From Progne subis subis (lineage: Eukaryota; Chordata; Aves; Passeriformes; Hirundinidae), in contig JAKJHU010000054.1 of the NCBI GenBank assembly GCA_022316685.1, positions 2,764,501-2,828,500 on the forward strand: a stretch of 64,000 nt of DNA, written 5' to 3'. Shown piece by piece: positions 15,201-25,100 of this stretch. Every line of letters starts with the position of its first letter. The stretch's first letter is position 1. Under the pieces are notes generated by a model. It was given only the letters and a program-made list of their open reading frames with translations, searched no databases and had not been told where the DNA came from. Both the position numbers and the translations under genes were made by a program.

Positions 15201-16122
15201 ATACTCCTCAACTGCTCCACCATTGTACCAATTTCAGATTCTCGTTTCAACCTCCCTTCATTTCTGGATGCCTTGCTCCAACTTCAGATCTCTTGTCATT
15301 ATTGAAGCACAAGTGAATGATCTAAAGCAATTTAAACTAGCTTAGATCACATAACTCCTATTAACTGTCTACTGTGCTCCAAAACCCAACCACCAGGTAC
15401 AACCCCACAACTCACCACACTTGATACAGGGAAAAATTGCATGGAGCAGAGAGACTGAGTATCAGTCTCACCAGGGCAAATACCACCAGAGTGGTGACTT
15501 TTGGTTTGAGGTAGAAGAAATAGTGTGGGTATTAACAAAGGGACATGTTGGAGCAGGTGAGACTTGGAAGACAGTCAGCAGCAGGAAAAGATCACGAAGA
15601 ACATGAAGCTCAGCCTCTACACTATGACTTCAAGCAGCCTGACACCAGAAAAACCAGAGGCAGTCCAGTGCCAGCTCAGTTCAGACATCACACAGAAAAC
15701 AGTTGCTTCCAAACGAGAGAACTTTCTCAGGTCAGTTATTCTGTGTATGACTTTTGAAGAGTTCAAGACTCTTCTTCCAATGCTCACCATATTTCATACA
15801 CACTCAGGCACTTTTAATATGGTTTCAATTTCTTTTAGTATATATAAAGGGATACCAAAGGTATTGATATTAAAACACAAAACCCCCACAAGAGCTGCAC
15901 GGTGCAGGAAAATGGCTGCAGTCAGTACAGCTGAATCAGTAATAGGGGCAACTAGAAAAGCTCACCAGTTTTTCCCAGTACACATAAAGCCTCCAGATAA
16001 GAGTGAACAGAAAGTTAAACAGAAGTTAAACCCTAGAACTAGTAGTCAGCAAATGTACTTACATTATTTACATATCCAACCAGCCTGTGCTTACAAAAGG
16101 TCTTAAGACCTCACAACACACA

Positions 16123-16173
<51 letters not shown>

Positions 16174-18254
16174 ATACACACCACAGAAGCTGAATACTTA
16201 CTATCAAGAAATTTCAACTAAATGTCCAACTTTCCTCCGTGGAACACACTTAGTAGATTAAAAGAGAAATTCCAGACAGCTGAACAACTATTCTAGGTTA
16301 CCAAATGCTTTTTTTTATCAAGTTAGAAAGCAACTATTCCAGACAGTTGTTCCCCTTAAGGGATCATATGTAGGAGAGAGAAGCTTCACCTCACATCCAG
16401 TCCGGAGCTCTTGCAATAAGCCCATACCAAGGCATTATTAGCTTATCTGAACGTGCAGACACCTCACTGAGTGTCACTAATAACCTCAGCAGTTACCAGG
16501 GCATTAACAGGTGCACGCTGATGTTCAGGACTAAGGCCACAGTATGCGATTTTTAGCAACGGTACAAGACTTTTTTTTTTTTTTTTTTTTAAGAGCTTCA
16601 CCTTAAAGGGGCAAAACATTCTGTGCTAGCACTTAACGATATTAAAGTTTCTCAAACTGATCATCAACCAAACCGAGAAAACAGTGCTGGAGATGCACAA
16701 ACACATCATCCAGCTCGCTATACCCGGTTATGCAACCTCATCTCCTTACTGCTAACAATGCTGCTTTCCACCCTTAGGCTTCCAACGACATTAACTGAAG
16801 TTTCGGGCCAAAATCCTCCTCCGGGAATTCCTGTGCCACCCAGTGACCCTGTTCCTTTGTATGGCCACTCTACCAACTCCAGCCGGCGCTGTAATTGTCC
16901 GAGTTTAGGTACACCTGGCACACATTCCCTTAAGTCGGTACGAAGCGATTTTTACGTAAGGGACGAAAAAGGCGATCCGATTCTCCCAAGGTTCCGTGCA
17001 GACCCATGCTCTTCCTCCAGTGGATCGCCGTATCCCGGCGCAGCAGACAGAGGATGCGGCGAACATGTGCAAGTGGGGGAGGGAGGGAGGGAGCGCTGCC
17101 GGCTCGTTTCCCTTTAAGTGTGGCAGCGCACACATGGAGCCGCATTGTGCGGCCCCGCGCATGCGGGGCCCCTCGGCGGGGCCGGGCCGGGCCAGCTCGG
17201 CCGCCCGCCCGGGGACAAAGGGAGGGGGCGCGGCGACACCGAGCCCGTCTGACACCCCACTGACACCCCGCTCCCCTCCGCCGCCGGCCCGGGCGCAGCA
17301 CCCGGGCCGTGTCCGTCCCCCGGCCCGCTCCCCAACTCCTCCTCCCCCGCGCCCGTCCCGCCCTCTCGCCTCCGGCGGACCCCCCCGCCCTCCCCGCGGG
17401 TCCCCCCGCAGCGGTCCCACCCGCTCCCCCGCCAGCACCCGCTGGTGCCCGGTCATCTCCCCCCCCGCCCGTGCCTGTGGAGCCCCCGCCGCTTCTCCTG
17501 ACAACAAAGGGGCCAGCGGCCTCCCCCTCCCGGGCACGGGAGGTGAGGGGGAGCCGGCGAGGGGAGGCGGGACGAAGGCACCGCAGGTCCCCGCGGGAAG
17601 GGGTGCGAGTGCGAGGAGTCAGCCTGGGCCCGGAGTGCCTCGTTCCGAGGATGGGGGAACAATCCTTCTTCCTCCCCTTTTTTTCTGGCGCTTCAGAAAC
17701 ACACCTAAACATCAGCCCGCACGCATCCCCCGCGCTGCGGGACGAGCTCCGGCTCAGTTCTCCCCCCGCCCCACGGAGACCAGACCACAAGGGGAGGGGA
17801 CGAGGAGTCCTCCAGGCTTGGTACCGGGGGGCTGCGGAGGCGGACGAGCGCGGCCGCTGCCACCCCGCGCTCCCCCGGCGGGACGGGGGCAGCCATGGGG
17901 ACGCTCTCCCACCGTGCCGGCCCCGCTCCCCTCCCCCGGCTCCCCTGGCAGCAATCGCCGGTCGGGCTCCCCCTCCCCCGCTCGGCCTAGTTCCCTCGGC
18001 GCCCGGCTGGGCACAGCACGGCGAGGGGGGGCCGTAATCTCCCCTTCCCCCTCACACACACACGCACTCCCGCCCGCCCCCTCCCCGAGCCGGCGCCCCT
18101 TCCTTTCCCCGCCGCGGGCCGCGGCCCCTCCGAGGCCGCCCGGCCGCTGCTCCCCCGCGGCGGATCACCGGCGCCCTCCCTTCCTTCCTCCGCCGCCGGC
18201 CCAGGTACCTGCTAGTTGTCTCCGCAGTAGCAAGGCGGACTGGAGCTCCGTCAT
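60..18254 (-). CDS. UBE2G1: Ubiquitin-conjugating enzyme E2 G1, 3'-truncated by window edge (4 of 5 coding exons)
   Basis: This is an E2 enzyme that takes ubiquitin from E1 as a Cys thioester and passes it to substrates with an E3; the UBE2G class is linked to K48 chain building and protein turnover. The coding order is 18254-18209, 4169-4067, 1400-1303, 238-60 (46+103+98+179 = 426 nt, 142 codons). All visible introns are GT-AG. The UBC fold is continuous. HPN lies at residues 80-82 and the catalytic Cys at 90 (in DVCISIL). The acidic insertion after the active site ([17 protein letters not shown], about 95-111) is the hallmark of the UBE2G/CDC34/UBE2R branch. As I recall the human protein, residues 1-142 are identical. 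About 28 C-terminal residues should lie on one further exon left of base 1. The start is the ATG at 18254 giving [10 protein letters not shown], the family N-terminus. UBE2G2 is less likely because the N-terminus matches G1. Confidence 0.97.
239..1302 (-). other. UBE2G1 intron 3
   Basis: 1,064 bp of unremarkable A/T-rich intron with canonical ends. I see no repeat or RNA gene. Confidence 0.9.
1303..1400 (-). CDS. UBE2G1: UBE2G1 coding exon 3
   Basis: 98 bp. The acceptor is attccccag|TGAAGG and the donor is CGAATG|gtaaga. It encodes [20 protein letters not shown] through IWHPN, including the PxxYPLxPP segment and the HPN motif that supports the oxyanion near the active site. Confidence 0.96.
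1401..4066 (-). other. UBE2G1 intron 2
   Basis: 2,666 bp. It contains a G-rich patch near 1622-1655 and a T/C run near 1700-1720. No transposon or coding signal is recognised. Confidence 0.9.
4067..4169 (-). CDS. UBE2G1: UBE2G1 coding exon 2
   Basis: 103 bp. The acceptor is ctacacag|AGCTC and the donor is CTATA|gtaagt. It encodes [16 protein letters not shown] through GPPDTL and the first two bases of Tyr50, which is the start of the UBC beta sheet. Confidence 0.96.
7597..7626. repeat. Perfect 11-bp inverted repeat, 8-nt loop
   Basis: The left arm TTTAATCCCAG (7597-7607) is the exact reverse complement of the right arm CTGGGATTAAA (7616-7626). It lies in intron 1 of UBE2G1. It is too short for a microRNA precursor without more flanking pairing, which is not seen. 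Confidence 0.8.
16112..16176. repeat. Compound microsatellite (CA)n-(A)n-(TA)n
   Basis: About ten CA units run directly into about 18 A and then eight or so TA units. It is a likely polymorphic length marker in UBE2G1 intron 1. Confidence 0.95.
16571..16590. repeat. Poly-T tract, 20 nt
   Basis: An uninterrupted T20 on the plus strand, which is A20 in the UBE2G1 transcript orientation. No retroposed body is visible next to it. Confidence 0.9.
17380..17407 (-). other. G-quadruplex-prone tract on UBE2G1 sense strand
   Basis: Reading the minus strand, four G-runs of 6, 4, 3 and 7 are separated by loops of about 6, 1 and 1 nt. This fits the usual G4 sequence rule. It would be carried in the nascent intron 1 RNA about 0.8 kb from the start codon. 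Confidence 0.6.
18209..18254 (-). CDS. UBE2G1: UBE2G1 coding exon 1 (residues 1-15 plus 1 nt)
   Basis: It encodes [15 protein letters not shown] and ends one base into the Glu codon. The donor is GCAG|gtacct. It sits inside the CpG island. Confidence 0.96.
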
Positions 18255-18520
18255 TCTCCCCCGCTCTGCCCGGGGAGGGAGTCCCAGCGGCGGCGGGGAC
18301 GGCGCGGCTCCTGGCGCTGCGAGAGGTGGCGGCGAGCGTCCCTCAGCCCGTCCGCTCCGCGTCCGCCGGGGGTCTGGCTCGGCGCCGGCCGCCACAGCAC
18401 GCAGGGTCCCGGGCAGGGCAGCGCGGCCGTGGCTCCGAGCCGCCCTCCGCCTCCTGCTCCGAGCCCTCAGCGCCGCCACCTCCCGCTCCCCCCGCCAGGA
18501 ATTTCACCGCACTCGGGCCC

Positions 18521-18531
18521 GCGCAGGCGCA
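18521..18531. promoter_or_regulatory. NRF1-like site
   Basis: GCGCAGGCGCA is one step off the GCGCATGCGC palindrome. It is placed in the presumed 5' UTR, typical for housekeeping CpG promoters. Confidence 0.45.
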
Positions 18532-18557
18532 GCCGGGCCGGCCGCCGGCCCTTCCGC

Positions 18558-18569
18558 GCCGCCATCTTG
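18558..18569 (-). promoter_or_regulatory. YY1 / TISU motif (proximal)
   Basis: The minus strand reads CAAGATGGCGGC, an exact fit to the TISU consensus SAASATGGCGGC and to a strong YY1 site. Such elements normally sit within tens of bases downstream of a transcription start, in transcript orientation, as here. Confidence 0.75.
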
Positions 18570-18580
18570 AGAGCGGCTAA

Positions 18581-18590
18581 GGGGCGGGGA
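18581..18590. promoter_or_regulatory. GC box (Sp/KLF-type)
   Basis: GGGGCGGGGA lies between the two YY1 motifs in the UBE2G1 promoter. Confidence 0.65.
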
Positions 18591-18600
18591 GCCGTGCTTG

Positions 18601-18612
18601 GCCGCCATGTTG
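18601..18612 (-). promoter_or_regulatory. YY1 / TISU motif (distal)
   Basis: The minus strand reads CAACATGGCGGC, again an exact fit to SAASATGGCGGC. Its ATG is 43 bp upstream of the one in the proximal copy. Confidence 0.7.
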
Positions 18613-18715
18613 AGAAGGTCCCAGCCTCCCCTTCCTGAGTCAAACCTGAGTTAGCGGGGAGGGAGGGAGAGCGCTTCATGAGGGGAATCACCTCACGAAA
18701 GACATTTAGGGACAT

Positions 18716-18955
18716 AAACTAAAGCACAGCAAGTTCTACTTCAACTTGAGGAAGAAATTCTTTACGTGAGTGTGGTAGAGCACTGGGACAGACTTGTCCA
18801 GGGAGGGCGTGAAGTCTCCCTCTCTGGAGAAATGCCAAACTCATTTAGACCTTCCTGTGTCACCTGCTCCAGGTGACGGTGCCTGGGCAAGGGTTTAGAC
18901 TGGGTGATCTCCAGTGAGCCCTTCCAACCCTAACGATTCTGTTATCTGCAAAGGC
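18716..18955 (+). mobile_element. CR1 LINE 3' fragment (copy 1)
   Basis: The sequence follows the CR1 3' end: the segment around 'gaggaagaaattctttac', then 'ggtgacggtgcctgggcaag', the 'gggtgatctccagtgagccc' equivalent, and 'ttccaaccctaacgattctg' as the degenerate terminal octamer region. It is a 5'-truncated, long-dead copy just upstream of the UBE2G1 promoter. Confidence 0.85.
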
Positions 18956-18956
18956 C

Positions 18957-19139
18957 CTCATGAAGGACATTATTAGGAAGGAATTCTTCCCTCGGAAGGT
19001 GGTAATGCCCTGCCACAAGTTGCCCAGAGGAACTGTGGCTCCCCCTGGATCCCTGCAAGTGTCCGAGACCAAGCTGGACAGGGTTTGGAGCAAACCTGCA
19101 TAGTGGAAGCTGTCCCTGGCCATGGCAGGGGGTGGGACA
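18957..19139 (+). mobile_element. CR1 LINE 3' fragment (copy 2)
   Basis: A second CR1-like 3' segment in the same orientation begins right after copy 1. It includes 'aggaaggaattcttccctc', 'tgccacaagttgcccagagg' and 'ccctggccatggcagggggt'. It lacks the terminal octamers. A 13-bp direct repeat (agattctgctgag, 19140-19152 and 19157-19169) follows it. Confidence 0.8.
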
Positions 19140-19169
19140 AGATTCTGCTGAGGTACAGATTCTGCTGAG

Positions 19170-22100
19170 TCCCTGGGACACATCTGCCCTCCTCACCAGG
19201 CTGCACAGCGCTGTCACATACACGGAGTAAGTAACAACAGTGTCTATGCTCAGAGCCCTGCTGGCCCCCAGGCTGCTGCCATCTTCCAGCCCACTAAATA
19301 AGGCAGGATTTGAGGAGCAGCTAAAAAGACCAGCTAAATAGAAGAGGTTAAAAGAGTTACTAGCTGCCAGGTAAAAGTTGCTCACACAGGATTGCTGCAA
19401 AAATGTACATTTTTGTCTCTGTGTGTGATGGGGATGGTTTGGAGAACCGTGCCACTGAGGATGCACCCAACAAAGAAAAAGAGAGATAAAAGGCCTAAAT
19501 CAACCCTTACACTTATGAGTTGAAGGGGCTTTTGTGCATTAGCATGTCCTTGAAGGGCAACGTAGGCTTGGGTTTGGATCTCCAGCAAAAACCTTCAGAA
19601 AAAGGGCTTTTGAAGGATGACTGCAAGTCTGAGGACAGGCACTGCAGAGGGAAAGAGCTAAAAATTAAGATCGTTTATCCCAAGGAACTAAGTAAGTCAC
19701 CAGGACAAGCCTGACAAAAGTACAAATTGTAGGCTCATGTGTTGACTGTGAAAAGTATAGTGTGATAAATAGGTGTGTGCAATTCTAAAATAAAACACAT
19801 GGGCTGCTCTGCTCTTCTGGCTTTAAGCATTTCATTGGATTCCCTAATTTTACATTTCAGTTCTCAAGTATATGCAAGTTTCTGGCTAACTGGATGAAGC
19901 ATTATTACCAATGACAGAAGCAGGAAACTCCCTGCTCTATTGCAGAAAGAAATTACTACAAAGGGATTTATCCTGTATCAGTTGGCCAAAATGTTCAAAT
20001 CCTTTATAAAAAGGTATTTTTTAAAAATCTATTTTTTCTACTACAAGCGCTTTATTTTGTGAACACCAAAATTGGTTTGCAACAAAAGGAAAGAGAATGA
20101 GCAATGGTAACGTCATTTCCTGTGCTACAATTTGGAAGGCCCAGTATAGTCTGAGGGTTTCATTACTGTGCTAGTACAATTAATCAGAATACTATTCCCA
20201 GATCTTCTTGCAGTTCTGATTAAATCTATGTCCTTTTCAATGATTAAACTGGGATGACAGGAGACATCCCATAGTGTATGATACCATTACTGAAATTCAT
20301 CTCATAAGGGTGTCCTCAGCCAAAAAGAAAGTCTTTGTGGAAGCCTTTCTCCTTTGTAGGTTGACTCTAATTCCTAAGTGTATTTTGTATTTGTATTTTG
20401 TAGTGCTTCAGTCAGGTTCATTCAATCTTAAAAAGCAATCTATCCATAGGAGCCTATCATGTGCAAGTGCATTTTGTAAACTTATTATGCTAAGAGACAG
20501 TTACCCAGATTGGAATTCAGGCGTGTTGATGGGAAGTGACACTACTGTGGATGGTATTTCTCTTTCAGGAATAAAAAGTAGGCTTTGTTCACAATGTCAG
20601 TTAAGCCAGCACTAAATTCACTCACTCAACTTTCTGTACCTGATGTCAGTTCAGGCATGAGTACACTTTCTGACAGTTCTATTAATAGAGGACCTAACTA
20701 CAGCACTGAAGACTGAAAGGTTATATGAAACAACTCTATTTCTATTACATTCTGTTAATCAAAGTCATTCTGTATTGTTCACCATTAGGCCACTCAGTGG
20801 CAATTACCTGACTTAAGAAAGGAAGTTCTCTGTGGTCTTCTATACTTTGTGTATGATTTTCCTTGTAAGGAACTTAGGAGACTGCAGGTTGGAAAATAAA
20901 GGATTTGGTTTATGCTGGCACAAATTACCTGGATTCCTTTATTCTGGCAACAAATTCAACCCTAGTATATAAAGTAGTATGTTTCATTATGGGGAACATT
21001 GGAAATTTGAAGTGCTCTAACGCTGCCCTGTGAAATCAGCTTGTGTGCAGCTGCAAACATAGCCACAGTGGTGAGGGCAGGTGTGTGACCCAGGCATAAA
21101 CTAGTTTAGTGTTTCCTCGCAGCAGTAAAGACTCTGTGGAATCCCATCATGAAAATGGAGCTGTCCTGCCACAGCAGAGGGGAGCTCTGTTGGCTTGCAT
21201 CTCATGTTGCCTGTCCTTAAACACACCGGGCTGTCTAAAAAGAGGCAGAAGCCTTTCCCTGCTAGATGATCTTTTATTCTGTTGATATCTACTTTCTGTA
21301 CTGCCTATGCACAAGTACCATGTCCTACTATTTGTTGAAGTAACATGCACCACATTTGAGGAAAAGATCTCAAAATACATGAGATGGCTTTTTTGAATTT
21401 GTTTTACTGTTCCTGGCATGCAGCCTCTCTGCAGCCATCTCTGCATTGAGTGGAAGGGTAATAAGAATTCAGATTACTTTCTCTTTTCTGAGACCATTTC
21501 TGGTATAATGACTGTTCAGCTCTGACAGCCATTTGCTGTGGTCTTTACTGCATTAATCTTTCCCTTGGCAAGGGTATATTATCATAATAATTCATCTCAT
21601 GATTAGAATAGGAAATCCTGGCACTTTTTTTTGTCACCTTAAGAAGGATCAAAGCTTCACATTCAGCATCTTACTTTTCTTGAATATGATGTCTTTTGTT
21701 TGACTTTCTTCCCAGTTCCTCCTTCACAACACAAATCACAGATTACACTAGGAGATGGTTTCTGTTCTGTAGAGTCTTCTAGGTGGATTCATGCTGTTAA
21801 CATCATCTGCTCCCATAGTTCAGCTTCTTGGCAAACTCAAAAAGCTGATGGTAAGATAGACACAGCTCCCTGAAGCATGTTCTGCAAGGCTCCTCTAATT
21901 TTACAAGCTAGAGTCAGTGAAGAGACATTTTAAATGGTAGCATTGTGAAGTATCAGTTTTTAGGCTTAAAACCAGTTCCTGGTAGGCAAAAAGGGACCAT
22001 TTCTGTGTCCTTTATAACACTTGCAGGCTTGGGTTTCTTGCAGTTTATATCTAGCAGACAGTAAAGGCTAAGTGTTTTAAAGGCTTATGTTCCAGATCCA

Positions 22101-25100
22101 AGTTGTCACCAGGAAATAATATCAGTTTGCTGAGCAGTTCTGTGTTCCTGTCTACCCCCTAGCACTTGGTTTTGCTGTGCTTTTATTGATACACAAGTAG
22201 TTTGCTCTAAGGAACCTATTTTTTTGAATAAGCCTTGACTGAGTTTGCTTTGTGAGTAGTATAATCTAAGTTATTTCTTCATATATTGTATGTAGAGGTA
22301 ACAGTTGGCCATTACCATGGATATGCATCATAAGGAAAAATGTTCTGAAAACTCCTTGTGAATTGGGAGGAATTGGGAAAAAGGAGATAACAATTCATTG
22401 TATTTTTTGTTTGATTCATAGCTCCTTGCTGGCTTGAATAAGATCATGACAAAGACTACAAGCTGTTTTATTTCCAATCAGGTGTGACCTGTAAATAAAG
22501 AGGGCACTAAACCTGGGCTGAACACCAGTTCTGGCCTCAAGTATTTGTGCTGAGTTCAAGGGTACTCCTACAGAACAGGTTCAAAAGTTTAACTGTTACT
22601 GAAATGTTGGGCTCACGTTTCACTGGAAGTGGGTGAGTAAGTGAAGTGTGATTTCCTGGAAAAATATGGACCAGTGAATCAGTAGCATGGCAAACAGAGG
22701 GAAGCCTGGTACAGGAATTGCTGCAGCAGCTACAATGCATCTCTACAGAACTTGCCTTCATGCAGGGCATGATGAAAATATTTTTACATTGGCTTTGTAT
22801 TGTAGCAGTGCTCGGCTTCTCCAGCTCAGATCAGGGTCCTGCTGGGTTAACAGTAATCCTTGATGATCTCCTCTAGAGGTTAAGAATCTCCATTCTTCCC
22901 AGTCCAAATAGTCAGGATGGACGTACATGGCAGTCCATGGTGCTAAATTTTCTTGCCCAAGTCACCAGAGCAAGCCCTGGAGCCAGAAATAGGAGCTAGT
23001 CTTGACTTACATTCCCTGATAAATGAAACCACAATGACCCTAATATTCAAACCTCACCATGTGTCTGTCTGTCATTCCTTAATAAATCCAGCAGTATTCC
23101 CTCTAGGTCACTGACCACAGATAAAGGCTTTAGTTGTGGCATGAAGCGTGGACAGTGATTGCTTGAGCCAAGGAGAGCAGATGTAGATGTAGACTAAGGT
23201 GTTCACTAAAGGGTGACGCCTAAACAAAGTGTTTTGACCTGACTTTTGGGTAAGATTTCTGGTATGAATCAGGCTTGACAGGAATGGTTGTAGTAAAACA
23301 GTCTCTGGAACTGCAGGAAATCCTTATGGATTCTTATGGTGGTGTTGATTGAGGCTTTTGGCAGAAAAGTGCTGTTTAAGACCTGGGTAAACCAGAATGA
23401 CCTTGTTCCAAACTTTATTTGTCTAAGCTTAAACTATTACTTAAACTGATACCGTTCTCAGCTGGGAAACAGAGACATGCCTAGTCATTAGTGGTAGGAG
23501 AGGGTAGAATGACCTCTGAGAGGTGTTCACTTTACACAACATGGACATAAGTTCTTTAGAATTAGATTTCTTTCCTTATTATTAGTAAAAAAATAACATC
23601 AAAATAAATGTGCAAACAAAAGCAGCAGAAGTTAATGATGAACGACTATTTTAAATCCATCATAGTTATGGGGAGGGTTAAACTAAAATGAAAGTTGCAA
23701 TTTTCTAAAGAATTGAGTGTAAGAAATCTTTGCTCTGCAACCTGAAAGCCTGACCTAATTGACAATCAGTTTAATATACCTGATGGAAAGCAGTCATGAG
23801 ATCCACTGCTGTGTCAGTGTTCAGTCCTTGGAACAACACAAGGCTGTGAAATATGAGGCAGGTCATCATTGATTTGCCTTTTCTGAAATGCTGGCATGTT
23901 ACTGGAAGAAAATAAACATCAGAATTCTTTCTTGAAGAAACAAGGACACGTACTCAAGAATGGTTATTTGTATGTAAATTTGATGCCAGAAGTTAAAATA
24001 CTGTTTTCACTATTTCCTTTTTCTATTGCTGGCTTAAACAAGAGAGTTAAATACTTGATTCATGATTTAAAATGGCAAGCTGGAAATACTAATTTACATA
24101 ATCTATTTTTTATTTATGATTTTTAATTATGTTCCTAAATAGCAGATTCCATGTGCTTGGCATGACGTTACTTTTTGACAGTCAGCAGGACTGGAGTCAT
24201 TGATTTAAGATATGTGAACATATATATTTTCAAGCTTCTGATTTTATGCATTAATCCATCAAGTACTATTTTGTTTATTAGATGCTGTGAGCTTTTAACT
24301 GAGTCTTTCTGTTAAGATACATTTGATGGGATTCGGTTAAAATGCACAAAGGAATCATTAAAAATGAGAAATGAAAATTTGGTTTTAGCTCCCCCCTCTT
24401 CCAAGATATTCATACCACCAGATCTCATCCTCCCACAAATCAGAGCTAAGCATCCCACACCTTGATTTTGCACAAGGTTTGGAAAAGGAAGAATCAAACC
24501 GGCTTCTTTTTCCAAATCCATGTTTGATTTCCATCTCTTCATGAAGCAGGCATCAAAATGAACTTGTTGAATAAACTCAGATGAAGACATTTCTTTCTGC
24601 ACCTGCAGATGCAGCTCTGCTGTAAGGAGCTGGTTCAGCACTCCACATGCTATTTCCAGCCACTTACTCAGTAACACCCACCAGTTCAGTGTTTTGACTT
24701 TCTCTGAAATTTCTGCAGCAAGCCTGAACTACTGGTATATTCTGTACTTTGTGATGCTGGGTTTCATGGCGTGTGGGCTGCCCTTATTTCACATTTTATT
24801 TTAGATAGGGCTGTTTTTAAAAGAACAGGCATACTTGGTTTAAAAGAAAGAATTACACTTTAAAAGTTATTTTTTTCCTTTTAACCTGCTAAATTCTTTA
24901 CTTTAGCTCACATTTTATAAAATAGATCCAAAAAATTCATTTTGCAAAATGTATCCCAGTTGATGCCTCTTACCTTATGGCCAGAAATGTTGATTATGAG
25001 GTATATAAAGGGCCTGGCAAGAAAGGTAATTTTTTCCTGGAACAGTAAACTTGCAGTTGAGATATGCTCAGATTTGTACCTGACACATTCTGGTGCCTTT

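Larger units (their letters stand above)
4170..18208 (-). other. UBE2G1 intron 1
   Basis: This is a 14-kb first intron. It holds several mononucleotide runs (4590-4602, 14316-14330, 14858-14872, 16571-16590), a compound CA/A/TA microsatellite at about 16,112-16,176, a short perfect hairpin at 7597-7626, and the 3' part of the CpG island from about 17,050. Long open frames on both strands here show no protein-family similarity that I recognise. No transposon is evident. Confidence 0.85.
18255..18608 (-). other. Inferred UBE2G1 5' UTR with two short upstream ORFs
   Basis: Between the paired YY1/TISU motifs and the start codon are two minus-strand ATG-initiated upstream ORFs: 18608-18504 (34 codons plus stop) and 18565-18467 (32 codons plus stop). 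They are in different frames, and neither is in frame with UBE2G1. The extent of the UTR is inferred; the transcription start is not directly visible. Confidence 0.5.
17050..18620. promoter_or_regulatory. CpG island, UBE2G1 promoter, first exon and start of intron 1
   Basis: About 1.5 kb is strongly G+C- and CpG-rich compared with AT-richer flanks on both sides. It covers the UBE2G1 start codon at 18254 and the likely transcription start near 18.57-18.62 kb. No TATA box is seen. Motifs include a GC box at 18581-18590, paired YY1/TISU motifs, and NRF1-like palindromes at 18521-18531 and 17157-17165. The pattern fits a broad housekeeping promoter, as expected for a ubiquitously needed E2. Confidence 0.9.

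Noticed and set aside
15564..16106. 180-codon plus-strand open frame antisense in UBE2G1 intron 1
   Set aside because: It begins with TTG; the first ATG is at 15603. It runs into AT-rich sequence before the microsatellite and shows no motif, splice context or resemblance to a known family.
16996..18570. 524-codon plus-strand open frame, plus overlapping 240-290 codon frames on both strands
   Set aside because: They lie in a CpG island where stop codons are scarce. The products are Pro/Arg/Ala-rich low-complexity with no domain, and they overlap the UBE2G1 promoter and first exon.
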